From positions 1-64,000 of the forward strand of contig NZ_SPQZ01000002.1 in assembly GCF_004570845.1 (NCBI RefSeq): a stretch of DNA of 64,000 nt, in the 5' to 3' direction. A program made the translations under genes and the position numbers. The notes under the pieces are model-generated. The model did no database searches, was not told where the DNA came from, and saw only the letters and a program-made list of their open reading frames with translations. Shown here in pieces: positions 51,104 to 61,848 of this stretch. The DNA is from Orlajensenia leifsoniae (GTDB lineage: Bacteria > Actinomycetota > Actinomycetes > Actinomycetales > Microbacteriaceae). Position 1 is the stretch's first letter. Each line of letters opens with the position of its first letter.

Positions 51104-51185
51104 GCGCAATTCAGGATGGATTGCTCAACACGCCGCTGATGGCACCGGTGCCGCGGCGTGTCGCCGAAAGCAGCCTGAACTGCGC
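51104..51185. repeat. 82-bp imperfect palindrome, element 2 (5' side of endonuclease-like gene)
   Basis: Outer arms GCGCAATTCAGG (51104-51115) and CCTGAACTGCGC (51174-51185); inner arms ACACGCCGC (51128-51136) and GCGGCGTGT (51153-51161) around the perfect palindrome GGCACCGGTGCC (51141-51152). Inner-left arm starts 26 nt from the outer-left end in both elements. Lies 112 nt upstream of the gene's ATG and 44 nt beyond the TetR stop. Confidence 0.8.
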
Positions 51186-51228
51186 AGGACAGGGGGCGCG
51201 TGAGTGGCGCGGCACTGCGCCGCCGCCG

Positions 51229-51891
51229 CTACGCCTCCAGCGACGCCAGCGCCATCTGCTCCAGCGCCCCGCGCACGACGGCATCGGCGGGCTGGCGGGT
51301 GCCGGTCCGGGCGCTGTGCGGCGTCGAGTTCATGAGGCCGAACGCGGCGTGGGCGCGCACCCTCAGTTCGGCATCCGTTCGCGACGGGTGCAGTAGGGCG
51401 AGCACGCCGACCCACAGCTCGACATAGCGACGCTGTAGGCTGCGCACCGAGTGGCTGTCGGACGCGGCGAGGCTCGCGATGTCGCGATCCTGCACGAGGA
51501 TGACGTCGGCGTTGCCGAGCGCGAAGTCGACGTGGAAGTGCACGAGGGCGGCCAGTGCGTCCGAAGCCTCGGGGCTCGCCGACACCACGGCGCGACCACC
51601 GTCGAGCAGGCCGGTGCTGGCGTCGACCAGGATGGCGGCGAGTACCGCCTGCTTGCCGGCGAAGTGCCTGTACACGGCGGGGCCGCTCACTCCGGCGGCG
51701 GCTCCGAGATCGTCGATCGAGACGCCGGCGAATCCGCGCTTGGCGAAGAGGGCGGCGGCTGCCGTCAGCAGGGTGCCACGGCGATCGGCCTTCGCGCGCG
51801 CCCGCTCGGTGGGAACGGCGGCGCTCGCCCGCGCCCGCTCGGTGGGAACGGCGGCGCTCGCCGGAGCCGTGCTCGGAGGGGTGCTTGCCAT
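51229..51891 (-). CDS. TetR-family regulator of the acyl-CoA carboxylase operon
   Basis: 220 residues. A duplicated 11-residue segment (ASAAVPTERAR twice, about 12-33) precedes a TetR HTH at about 38-85 (LLTAAAALFAKRGFAGVSIDD, then AAGVSGPAVYRHFAGKQAVL) and the ligand domain. It is divergent from the carboxylase operon, with two 16-bp palindromes in between, so it is the probable repressor. Its effector may be an acyl-CoA of leucine degradation (inferred). Confidence 0.85.
   Translation of the reverse strand: MASTPPSTAPASAAVPTERARASAAVPTERARAKADRRGTLLTAAAALFAKRGFAGVSIDDLGAAAGVSGPAVYRHFAGKQAVLAAILVDASTGLLDGGRAVVSASPEASDALAALVHFHVDFALGNADVILVQDRDIASLAASDSHSVRSLQRRYVELWVGVLALLHPSRTDAELRVRAHAAFGLMNSTPHSARTGTRQPADAVVRGALEQMALASLEA
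51800..51865. repeat. 33-bp tandem duplication in the TetR gene
   Basis: Two near-identical 33-bp units (51800-51832, 51833-51865) encode the duplicated ASAAVPTERAR segment at the N-terminus; recent slippage in frame. Confidence 0.85.
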
Positions 51892-51895
51892 TTCA

Positions 51896-51937
51896 GTTAA
51901 CGCTCGCTAACGTTGAGTCCAGTTAGTGAACACTAAC
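51896..51937. promoter_or_regulatory. Two TetR operators in the divergent control region
   Basis: GTTAACGCTCGCTAAC (51896-51911) and GTTAGTGAACACTAAC (51922-51937) share the form GTTA-N8-TAAC; the second has perfect 7-bp arms. Centres are 26 bp apart. The first lies 5 bp from the TetR start codon, the second upstream of the carboxylase operon; binding would repress both. Confidence 0.7.
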
Positions 51938-51993
51938 CGAAAGCACGCGGAGCCCACAAGGAACCGCGCCGTCGATGGAGACGAGACCCCCGG

Positions 51994-53645
<1,652 letters not shown>

Positions 53646-53649
<4 letters not shown>

Positions 53650-55697
53650 CCGCCATGACCACCGAGAACCCCGAGAACACCATGAACCCCGAGAGCATCG
53701 TGAACCCCGAGACCCCCGCCATGCCCCTCTTCCACACCGTGCTGGTCGCCAATCGTGGCGAGATCGCCGTGCGCGTCATCCGCACGCTCCGTGGCCTCGG
53801 CATCAGGTCCGTCGCGGTCTTCAGCGACGCGGATGCCGATGCCCTGCACGTGCATCTCGCTGACACCGCCGTGCGCCTCGGCCCGGCCGATGCGCGCGAG
53901 AGCTACCTCGACGGGGAACGAGTCATCGCCGCCGCCCTCGGCTCCGGCGCCCAGGCCATTCACCCCGGCTACGGATTCCTCAGCGAGAACGCCGCATTCG
54001 CAACAGCGTGCGAGGCCGCAGGCATCGTCTTCATCGGACCGGGGGAGCAGGCGCTCGAGGTGATGGGCGACAAGATCCGCTCCAAGCTGCACGTGGCCCT
54101 CTCGAACGTTCCCGTGGTTCCCGGAGTCTCGGATGCCTCCCTCGACAATGCCGCCCTTGCGGAGGCCGCGCTCGGAGTCGGCTTCCCCCTGCTCATCAAG
54201 CCGTCGGCCGGTGGTGGCGGCAAGGGCATGCAGCTCGTGCGCACCGCAGAGGAACTGCCCGAGTCGATCGCCGCCGCCCGTCGCGTGGCGGCATCGGCCT
54301 TCGGTGACGACACCCTGCTGCTCGAACGATTCATCGAGCAGCCCAGGCACATCGAGGTGCAGGTTCTCGCCGATGCCCACGGCGCCGTCGTGCACCTCGG
54401 CGAGCGCGAGTGCTCGCTGCAGCGCCGCCACCAGAAGGTCATCGAGGAGGCACCGTCGCCGCTGCTCGACGCCGAGACGCGCGAACGCATCGGGCGTGCA
54501 GCCTGCGACGCCGCCCGCAGCGTCGACTATCGCGGCGCCGGAACCGTCGAGTTCCTGGTGTCGGCCGCCCGACCCGACGACTTCTTCTTCATCGAGATGA
54601 ACACGCGCCTCCAGGTCGAGCATCCGGTGACCGAGCTCGTCACGGGGTTCGACCTCGTCGAACAGCAGGTGAGAGTCGCTGCGGGGGAGCCCCTCGCCTT
54701 CGCGCAGTCCGACGTGCATCTCACCGGACACGCCATCGAGGCGCGCGTCTACGCCGAGAGCCCCGAGCGCGGTTTCCTGCCCTCGACCGGCACCGTGCTC
54801 GCCTACACGGAGCCGCAGGGCGCCGGCATCCGCATCGACAGCGGCATCACCGACGGATCCGAGGTGAGCCCGCACTACGACCCCATGCTCGCCAAGGTGA
54901 TCGCCCTGGGCTCGGACCGCGCCGAGGCTCTGGCCAGGCTCGACGCTGCGCTCGCCGACACCGTCGTGCTCGGCGTCGACACGAACATCGCGTTCCTCCG
55001 CGGTCTGATCGCCGAACCCGCCGTGCAGGCCGGAGACCTCGACACCGGACTCATCGACCGGATGCCGTCCCTGAGCCTGCCCGTCCCGTCCCCCGAGCTC
55101 CTCGCCGAGGTGGCTGCCGCCCTCGGCGCGACCGACCGCCAGCAGCCCGGTTCAGCCTCACCGCTCTGGCGTTCCAGCTCGGGCTTCCGCCTCGGCGCTC
55201 CGCGCCCCCGCACTCTGACCTTCCTCGTCAACGAGGCGCTCGTCGAGGTCGAGGTGGCGCAGCAGGCGAGTCGCGACACGCGTGCGACTCCGTCGCGCGC
55301 CACTCGACCAGCGGAGCGCACCCGCACAACGATCGCCGGCCAGGGACCGCGCCTGTGGGTGCATGAAGGCGGCGCATCCTACGAGCTCACCGTCCTCGAC
55401 CGCGCGGCCCGCCTCGAACGCTCCCTTGCCGCCATCGACCGCGTCGGGAAGGCCCACAGCCCCGAGCTCCGCGCGCCCATGCCGGGCACCGTCGTCGCCG
55501 TGCACGTCGCCGACGGCGACGAGGTCGAGGCCGGCCAGACGATCGTCTCCATCGAGGCCATGAAGATGGAGCACCGCATCACCACCCCGATCAGCGGGCG
55601 GGTGACCCTCACCACCAGCGAGGGGGCCCTCGTCCGTCGCGACGACGTCGTCGCATCCGTCACCCCGATCGCCACGAGCGAGAAACGAGACACCTAA
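53646..55697 (+). CDS. accA1: Acyl-CoA carboxylase alpha subunit (biotin carboxylase and biotinyl carrier)
   Basis: 683 residues. Biotin carboxylase at about 27-475 ([21 protein letters not shown] loop [28 protein letters not shown]), a BT-type linker region, and a biotinyl domain with EAMKMEH and biotin-Lys640. GTG 53646 overlaps the beta stop (GTGA); ATGs at 53655 and 53724 are in frame, the last directly before the family start. The N-terminus carries a repeated NPE motif. Residues about 541-556 appear to derive from a family B palindrome. Confidence 0.9.
55268..55314. repeat. Family B-like palindrome half embedded in the coding sequence
   Basis: On the minus strand the segment reads CGCTGGTCGAGT then GGCGCGCGACGGAGTCGC and GTGTCGCGACTC, closely following the family B consensus seen at 29572 and 61743. 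The TAG of the repeat is changed to TGG; on the coding strand it gives an in-frame, Arg/Thr/Ala-rich linker just before the biotinyl domain. Confidence 0.55.
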
Positions 55698-56864
55698 ATG
55701 AACTACGACCTCAGCGACGAGGAACAGGCCCTCTACGACACCGTCAGCGACTTCGCCGACACCGTCGTCGCACCGGAGGCCTACAGCTACGACACCGAGC
55801 GTCGCCTGCCGATGGAGATCATCGCGCAGATGGGCGAGATGGGACTCTTCGGCCTGCCCTTCCCGAAGAAGTACGGCGGCCAGGGCGGCGACTACGTGCA
55901 GCTCTGCCTCGCCGTCGAGGCGCTCGGGCGCGTCGACCAGTCCATCGGTGTCACTCTCGAGGCCGGCGTCGGCCTCGGCATCATGCCCATCTACCGCAAC
56001 GGATCCCCGGCGCAGCGCGAGCAGTGGCTGCCCGACCTCATCGCGGGCCGGGCTCTGGCCGGATTCGGCCTCACCGAGGCTCGCGCAGGCTCGGATGCCG
56101 GAGCCACGGAGACCAGGGCCGTGCTCGACGGCGACGACTGGGTGATCAACGGCTCGAAGCAGTTCATCACCAACTCGGGAACCCCCATCACCAGCCTCGT
56201 CACGATCACGGCCGTCACGGGCGAGCGCATCGGACGCAACGGCGACGCCAAGCCCGAGCTCTCCAGCATCATCGTGCCGAGCGGCACCCCGGGATTCACC
56301 GTCGAGGAGCCGTACGACAAGGTCGGCTGGCACACCAGCGACACGCATCCGCTCACCCTCACCGATGTGCGCGTGCCGAGCTCCAACCTGTTGGGAGATC
56401 GAGGCCGCGGGTACGCCAACTTCCTGCAGTCGCTCGACGAGGGACGCATCGCGTTCGCCGCTCTCGCCACCGGCGCAGCCCAGGGCTGCCTCGAGGAGGC
56501 GTTGCGCTACGCGAAGGAGCGCGTCGTCTTCGGCACCAGCATCGGCTCCAACCAGCACGTCGCCTTCAAGATCGCGAAGATGCAGGCGCGGGTGCACCAG
56601 GCGCGACTCGCCTGGCTCGATGCCGCGCGCAAGATGGTCGCCGGCAAGCCGTTCAAACTGGAGGCGTCCATCGCCAAGATGGTGGCGGGGGAGGCAGCCA
56701 TGGACAACGCCCGCGATGCGACGCAGGTGTTCGGGGGCTACGGTTTCCTCAACGAGAACGCCGTGGCACGGCACTACCGTGACTCGAAGATCCTCGAGAT
56801 CGGCGAGGGCACCACCGAGGTGCAGCTCATGATCATCACCCGTGAGCTCGGCCTCGCGAGTTGA
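55698..56864 (+). CDS. Acyl-CoA dehydrogenase (FadE19-like)
   Basis: 388 residues with the full ACAD fold: [50 protein letters not shown] and [26 protein letters not shown] (shortened). The catalytic Glu370 is in GEGTTEVQ, the position used by short- and branched-chain ACADs; isovaleryl-CoA dehydrogenases usually have Ala or Gly there, so a 2-methylacyl-CoA or broad branched-chain substrate is likely. ATG follows the carboxylase stop with no gap. Confidence 0.88.
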   Translation: MNYDLSDEEQALYDTVSDFADTVVAPEAYSYDTERRLPMEIIAQMGEMGLFGLPFPKKYGGQGGDYVQLCLAVEALGRVDQSIGVTLEAGVGLGIMPIYRNGSPAQREQWLPDLIAGRALAGFGLTEARAGSDAGATETRAVLDGDDWVINGSKQFITNSGTPITSLVTITAVTGERIGRNGDAKPELSSIIVPSGTPGFTVEEPYDKVGWHTSDTHPLTLTDVRVPSSNLLGDRGRGYANFLQSLDEGRIAFAALATGAAQGCLEEALRYAKERVVFGTSIGSNQHVAFKIAKMQARVHQARLAWLDAARKMVAGKPFKLEASIAKMVAGEAAMDNARDATQVFGGYGFLNENAVARHYRDSKILEIGEGTTEVQLMIITRELGLAS

Positions 56865-56878
56865 CTGAAGGGCGACGG

Positions 56879-57361
56879 ATGCCGAACACCCACGACATCG
56901 TGCAACGCGGACTCTGGTTCGAGGAGTTCGACCTCGAGGCGCGCTACCTGCACCGGCCGGGGCGCACTGTCACCGAGGCCGACAACGTGCTGTTCACCAC
57001 CCTCACGATGAACACGCAGGCGCTGCACCTCGATGCGGCTTACGCCGCTGGTGAGGAGTTCGGGCAGCGGCTCGTGAACTCGATGTTCACGCTGTCGACG
57101 CTGGTGGGGGCATCCGTCGCCCAACTCACCCAGGGCACCCTCGTGGCCAACCTCAGATTCGGCGCCGTCGCCTTCCCGGCCCCGGTGTTCATCGGCGACA
57201 CGCTCTACGCCGAGACCACCGTCGCGGCCAAGCGACTCTCGGCGTCGCGGCCCGGGCAGGGCATCGTCACCCTCGAGCATCTGGCGCGAAACCAGGACGA
57301 CGTGGTGGTGGCCACGGCGTCCCGCACGACGCTGGTCTGGTGCGAGGGGGCGCGGCCATGA
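56879..57361 (+). CDS. MaoC-family dehydratase
   Basis: 160 residues, hot-dog fold. The family's hydratase segment appears as [27 protein letters not shown] (shortened), and the protein has [16 protein letters not shown]. This matches M. tuberculosis Rv2499c, which with the CitE-like lyase has been assigned to leucine and itaconate dissimilation as an (R)-specific enoyl-CoA hydratase. ATG 56879 has AAGGG upstream; it overlaps the lyase gene by 4 nt. Confidence 0.87.
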   Translation: MPNTHDIVQRGLWFEEFDLEARYLHRPGRTVTEADNVLFTTLTMNTQALHLDAAYAAGEEFGQRLVNSMFTLSTLVGASVAQLTQGTLVANLRFGAVAFPAPVFIGDTLYAETTVAAKRLSASRPGQGIVTLEHLARNQDDVVVATASRTTLVWCEGARP

Positions 57362-58167
57362 CGTTCCGCCTCGGCCCCGCGCTGCTGTTCTGCCCGGCGA
57401 ACCGACCCGATCGTTTCGAGAAGGCGCTCGAGCGAGCGGATGCCGTCATCATCGACCTGGAGGACGCCGTCGCGCCCGACGACCGCGAAGACGCCCGCGA
57501 GGCCCTCGTGCAGACCGCCCTCGACCGCGCGAGGGTCATCGTGCGCCTCAACCCGGTCGGCAGCCACGACTTCTCCGCCGACCTCTCGGCTCTCGAGGCG
57601 ACGGCGTACCGCTTCGTGATGCTGCCGAAGGCGGAGCATCCGGATGCCGCAGCCGCCGTCGCGGGCTACAGCGTGATCGCACTGTGCGAGACCGCGGCCG
57701 GGGTGCTCGCGGCGCCGGCCATCGCGCACGAGCCGAACGTCGTGGCCCTGATGTGGGGAGCCGAAGACCTGGTGGCCTCCCTCGGCGGCACCTCGAGCCG
57801 CTTCGCCGACGGCCGCTACCGCGCCGTGGCCGACCACGCGCGCTCCAGCGTCCTGCTCGCCGCGGGTGCTGCCGGTATCGCGGCGATCGACACCGTGCAC
57901 CTCGACATCGCTGATCTCGACGGCCTCTCCGAGGAGGCGACGGATGCTGCTGCCAGCGGCTTCGCCGCCACAGCCTGCATCCACCCGAGCCAGGTCGAGA
58001 TCATCCGTGCGGCCTACAGGCCGAGCGACGCGGAGATCGCCGATGCTCGGGCTGTCATCGCCGTCGCCGCACGCGAGCACGGGGTGTTCCGACACGGTGA
58101 TCGGATGGTCGACGGCCCGGTTCTCCGGCACGCCGAGGCCGTGCTCCGACGGGCCGGAAACGCCTGA
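57358..58167 (+). CDS. CitE-like HpcH/HpaI-family beta-hydroxyacyl-CoA lyase
   Basis: 269 residues, TIM barrel: [38 protein letters not shown] (Mg and substrate site), [30 protein letters not shown] and [18 protein letters not shown]. Stand-alone CitE proteins do not act on citrate; the M. tuberculosis Rv2498c homologue cleaves beta-hydroxyacyl-CoAs such as (S)-citramalyl-CoA and (R)-HMG-CoA. Last gene of the leucine-type operon, with an ATGA overlap to MaoC. Confidence 0.87.
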   Translation: MTFRLGPALLFCPANRPDRFEKALERADAVIIDLEDAVAPDDREDAREALVQTALDRARVIVRLNPVGSHDFSADLSALEATAYRFVMLPKAEHPDAAAAVAGYSVIALCETAAGVLAAPAIAHEPNVVALMWGAEDLVASLGGTSSRFADGRYRAVADHARSSVLLAAGAAGIAAIDTVHLDIADLDGLSEEATDAAASGFAATACIHPSQVEIIRAAYRPSDAEIADARAVIAVAAREHGVFRHGDRMVDGPVLRHAEAVLRRAGNA

Positions 58168-58356
58168 TTCGAGCAGGCGACGGGGGTCGGTGATTCCGGA
58201 GGATGGAGTCCGGTTGTCCGGTGCCCGACGGGCCGGGGAGTTCACTCCTCGTTCACTCGCAAACGTTTCTATAACGGTTGTGGAATACCGGGCGATTCGG
58301 CACATCAGTGTCGGCGGTCTGCCCTACTCTCAGATGCATTAGGGGAGGTGTTGAGA

Positions 58357-59400
58357 ATGACTCAGGTGGTGCCGCGGGCCGCGCAGCGAACGGCCGAGGT
58401 CGCTCCTGAGATCGTCATTCCCGCACTCGAAGAGACGTCGTCCCCGTTCTCCGGCGCCATCGGCATACAGCAGGTCGCCGCACCTGCTCGCCGGCACATC
58501 CCAGACACCGACCTCTGGGTCTTCCCGCTCGCGCTCGGCGCTCAGCGATTCGGCCGCACCGTCGATCCGCGCACGGCCGTCGACATGCTCGATCGTTACC
58601 GTGAAGGCGGCGGCAACCTCATCGACACCGTCGACGCCGTCGTCGCCCAGCGCAGCGAGCAGCTCATCGGCGCGTGGCTTCGTGCCCGCCACTGCCGCGA
58701 TGACATCGTGCTCGCCACGACGGTCGGCGGCGGATCCGATTTCCCGGGTCTCACCCCGGCCAACATCGTCGCCGGCGTCGATGCGTCGCTCCAGCGCCTC
58801 GGCGTCGACCGTCTCGACCTCCTGTTCATGCGCGAGTCCGCGGGCGTGCCGGTCCCGCTGGAAGAGAGCCTCGGTGCCATCGACGCGCTCGTGCAGGCCG
58901 GCAAGGTCGGCTACATCGCGGCTTCCGGGTTCTCGGCCGACAGGCTCATCGAGGCACGTGTGCTCTCCGCCAACGGGCTGCCGCGCTTCCGGGCAGTGCA
59001 GTCGTCCTACAGTCTCGCCGAGCGCGTGCCGTTCGAGGGTTCGGTCTCGGTATCGGCGAACGCCCAAGGCCTCGCGGTGTTCCCGTCGAGCCCCCTGAAC
59101 CACGGCGTGCTCGCAGGCTCCACCCGCGGCGACGGATCCATTCCCGCCAGCGTCGCGAGCAAGCTGGCGCTGCACCTCAACCGGCGCCTGCGTCGCATCC
59201 GTTCGGTCGTCGACCGCATCGCGACGGAGCACGGGGTTCCCTCGGCCACCATCGCCATCGCGTGGCTCCTGGCCCGGCGCGACGTCGTCGCGCCGGTCAC
59301 CGGTGCTCGCTCCATCAGTGAGCTGCAGTCGCTCATGGCCGCTCCGCGCGTCACCCTCACGCGGTCCGACATGCTCGACCTCGACCGCGTGACGCTGTGA
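58357..59400 (+). CDS. Aldo/keto reductase-fold protein with degenerate active site
   Basis: 347 residues. The C-terminal barrel (LDLLFMRESAGVPVPLEESLGAIDALVQAGKVGYI, shortened) and ATIAIAWLLARRDVVAPVTGARS are clearly AKR. Of the catalytic tetrad only Asp90 remains; the Tyr position is Val95, the Lys position Thr122 and the His position Arg159. The NADPH-binding C-terminus looks retained. It is therefore probably not a normal reductase and may bind a nucleotide or act as regulator. ATG 58357 has GGGGAGG 8 nt upstream. Single-gene unit with a possible -10 TATAAC at 58270. Confidence 0.82.
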   Translation: MTQVVPRAAQRTAEVAPEIVIPALEETSSPFSGAIGIQQVAAPARRHIPDTDLWVFPLALGAQRFGRTVDPRTAVDMLDRYREGGGNLIDTVDAVVAQRSEQLIGAWLRARHCRDDIVLATTVGGGSDFPGLTPANIVAGVDASLQRLGVDRLDLLFMRESAGVPVPLEESLGAIDALVQAGKVGYIAASGFSADRLIEARVLSANGLPRFRAVQSSYSLAERVPFEGSVSVSANAQGLAVFPSSPLNHGVLAGSTRGDGSIPASVASKLALHLNRRLRRIRSVVDRIATEHGVPSATIAIAWLLARRDVVAPVTGARSISELQSLMAAPRVTLTRSDMLDLDRVTL

Positions 59401-59405
59401 TTATT

Positions 59406-59486
59406 CACCAGCCTGACTACTCACCATCCTGACTACTCAACAGCCTGACCACTCACCAGCTCTGGCCGTTCACCAGCTCTGACAGG
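59406..59486. repeat. 16-bp degenerate tandem repeat
   Basis: About five units of CACCAGCCTGACTACT (59406, 59422, 59438, 59454, 59471) in the 180-bp gap before the M16 peptidase gene. Non-coding; origin by slippage. Confidence 0.8.
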
Positions 59487-59580
59487 TCCGACCCGCGCGA
59501 ACCGTCGTTTCGGTGCCTGCCCGGCGTCGGCGCGCAGTCCCGAACCCGGCCCGTGTCGGAACGCTGGCCTAAGGTGGAGT

Positions 59581-60972
59581 GTGATGAACGGCGCAGTTGA
59601 CCTCCCTCTCGGCGTGCCCGAGCTCAGCTTCACCGCATCCGGTGACTGCCTCGTCAGGCGATCGGTCCTCCCGAGCGGGGTGCGCATCCTCACCGAGCAC
59701 GTACCGGGTTCCCGCAGCGCCACCATCGGCTACTGGGTCGCCGTCGGATCGCGCGACGAGCTTCCCGCGCTGGCCGCCATCAACGGTCGCTCGGCGCATC
59801 CGGGAACCTTCGGCTCCACGCACTTCCTGGAGCACCTGCTCTTCAAGGGAACCTCCACCCGCACGGCGCTCGACATCGCCGTCTCCTTCGACGCCGTCGG
59901 CGGCGAGCACAACGCCATGACGGCGAAGGAGTACACCTGCTACTACGCCAAGGTCCGCGACCGCGACCTGCCCATGGCCGCCGCGGTGCTCACCGACATG
60001 CTCACCTCCTCCCTGCTCGACCCCGAGGAGTTCGAGAACGAGCGCGGGGTCATCCTCGAGGAGCTCTCGATGGCCGAAGACGACCCGTCCGACGTCGCGA
60101 ACGAGCGCTTCTTCGAGGCCGTGCTGGGCGAGCACCCGCTGGGACGCCCCATCGGCGGCAGCCCGGCAACGATCGAGGCGGCCACCCGCGAGGCCGTCTG
60201 GAACCACTACCGCGCCAACTACCGCCCGCAAGACCTCGTGGTGACGGCGGCAGGAGCCGTCGACCACGACGAGCTGGTGGCATCGGTCACCACAGCGCTC
60301 GAATCGGCCGGCTGGGACCTCTCCGTTCCCGCCACTCCGGTCGAGCGCCGCCCCGCCGAGGCCTCGGCCATCACACGCGGCTCCGAGCTCGTCGTCGTCG
60401 ATCGACAGCTCGAGCAGGTCAACATGTTCCTCGGCGTTCCCGGACTCATCGCCACCGACGATCGCCGCATGACCATGAGCGTGCTCAACTCCATCTTCGG
60501 CGGCGGCATGTCGTCGCGCCTGTTCCAGGAGGTGCGCGAGAAGCGCGGCCTGGCCTACTCCGTATACTCCTTCGCCGCCGCCTACTCCGATGCCGGCGTC
60601 TTCGGCATGTACGCCGGCTGCTCGCCGGCGAAGGCAGCTCCCGTCGCCGAGCTGATGCTCGACGAGCTGCACCTGCTGGCCGACAAGGGGGTGACGGATG
60701 CCGAGATGGACCGTGCGATCGGCCAGATCTCCGGGGCATCCGCGCTCGCGCTCGAAGACAGCGACACCCGCATGAGCCGCCTCGGCCGCGCCGAGATCAC
60801 CCAGGGCGAGTTCACCGACCTCGACGAGGGCCTGCGTCGGGTGGGTCTCGTGACGGCAGCAGACGTACGGGAACTCGCCTCGGAGCTCGTCTCCCGCGAG
60901 CTCTCGCTCTCGGCCGTCGGCGCCGTCGACACCGATTTGTTCGCGCCGCTCCTCGGAGCTCACGCCGGCTGA
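59581..60972 (+). CDS. M16-family zinc peptidase (PepR/processing-peptidase type)
   Basis: 463 residues. The inverted zinc motif is HFLEH at 81-85 with the third ligand in the ERGVILEEL segment near 160. The second inactive-like domain contains FGGGMSSRLFQEVREKRGLAYSVYSF (shortened), the Arg-Tyr pair that closes the cavity. Family members degrade short peptides. In actinobacteria it normally lies next to pnp; here 20.7 kb separate them. GTG 59581 is chosen, with ATG 59584 next; TAAGGT at 59570 is a possible -10. Confidence 0.9.
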   Translation: MMNGAVDLPLGVPELSFTASGDCLVRRSVLPSGVRILTEHVPGSRSATIGYWVAVGSRDELPALAAINGRSAHPGTFGSTHFLEHLLFKGTSTRTALDIAVSFDAVGGEHNAMTAKEYTCYYAKVRDRDLPMAAAVLTDMLTSSLLDPEEFENERGVILEELSMAEDDPSDVANERFFEAVLGEHPLGRPIGGSPATIEAATREAVWNHYRANYRPQDLVVTAAGAVDHDELVASVTTALESAGWDLSVPATPVERRPAEASAITRGSELVVVDRQLEQVNMFLGVPGLIATDDRRMTMSVLNSIFGGGMSSRLFQEVREKRGLAYSVYSFAAAYSDAGVFGMYAGCSPAKAAPVAELMLDELHLLADKGVTDAEMDRAIGQISGASALALEDSDTRMSRLGRAEITQGEFTDLDEGLRRVGLVTAADVRELASELVSRELSLSAVGAVDTDLFAPLLGAHAG

Positions 60973-61038
60973 CCCGGGCCGATCCGGCCCGCACCGAACT
61001 TCGCACCATCCGCACGCCGCAACACGAAAGGGACACCG

Positions 61039-61641
61039 GTGCCCCACTACCTCTACCTGGTCCGCCACGGAGAACAGCAGCACGCCGAGCACGGCCTGCC
61101 AGACGGACCGCTCTCAGCCCGCGGTGTGCGCCAGGCCCAGCTGCTCGCCGAACGCCTCGGGGGAGTGCCGTTCGACGCAGCCTGGCACTCGCCGCTGCAG
61201 CGCGCTGCCGAGACCGCCGCGATCATCGCCGATCGCATGCCGGCGATCACGCCGGAGCCCTCGGCTCTGCTGTTCGACTGCATCCCGTCCGGGCCGTCGC
61301 CCGAGACTCCCGATGCCTTCGACGCCTTCTTCGGCTCGGTCACCCCCGAGGAGATCGAGGCCGGACGGGCCCAGATGGAGGATGCCGTCACCGAGTTCCT
61401 GAAGCCGGCCCGCGGCGAACGCCACGACCTGCTGATCACCCACAACTTCATCATCGGGTGGTTCGTGCGCGAGGTGCTCGGCGCCCCCGACTGGCGGTGG
61501 ATGAGCATTCCGCAGGCCAACTGCGGGCTCACCATCCTGCAGCAGAAGCCCGGACGCCCGTGGACCCTGCTCTCCCACAACGACCTCGCGCACCTCCCCG
61601 TCGAGTTGCGTACGGGCCTGGCGGAGCCGCTTCCGGCCTAG
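61039..61641 (+). CDS. Histidine phosphatase family protein
   Basis: 200 residues of the phosphoglycerate mutase-like superfamily: YLYLVRHGEQQHAEHG with the nucleophile His, SPLQRAAETAAIIADRM, and LLITHNFIIGWFVREVL with the second catalytic His. Substrate unknown. Starts at GTG with AAAGGGA upstream, 66 nt after the M16 peptidase gene and likely co-transcribed with it. Confidence 0.87.
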   Translation: MPHYLYLVRHGEQQHAEHGLPDGPLSARGVRQAQLLAERLGGVPFDAAWHSPLQRAAETAAIIADRMPAITPEPSALLFDCIPSGPSPETPDAFDAFFGSVTPEEIEAGRAQMEDAVTEFLKPARGERHDLLITHNFIIGWFVREVLGAPDWRWMSIPQANCGLTILQQKPGRPWTLLSHNDLAHLPVELRTGLAEPLPA

Positions 61642-61670
61642 CCGCCGCACTCCGTTCCGCTCCCACCTCA

Positions 61671-61844
61671 CCGCTCGCTGAGGCCCGGGCGAAGCCCGCG
61701 GTCGAAGCGCGCGAGCAGCTCTCGCCGACCCTGCTCACCTCCGCTGGTCGAGTAGCCCGCGAGCGCAGCGAGCAGGCGTATCGAGACCACTCCGCGTGAT
61801 CCGCATCCGCTTCGGCCGCGACTGCGTCGGGCCTCAGCGAGCGG
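61671..61844. repeat. Composite repeat: family B element nested in a family A palindrome
   Basis: Family A arms CCGCTCGCTGAGGCCCG (61671-61687) and complement (61828-61844) match over 17 bp. Between them lies a family B segment, CTGGTCGAGTAG to GTATCGAGACC (about 61744-61789). It separates the converging phosphatase and methyltransferase genes. Confidence 0.85.
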
Positions 61845-61848
61845 GAAG

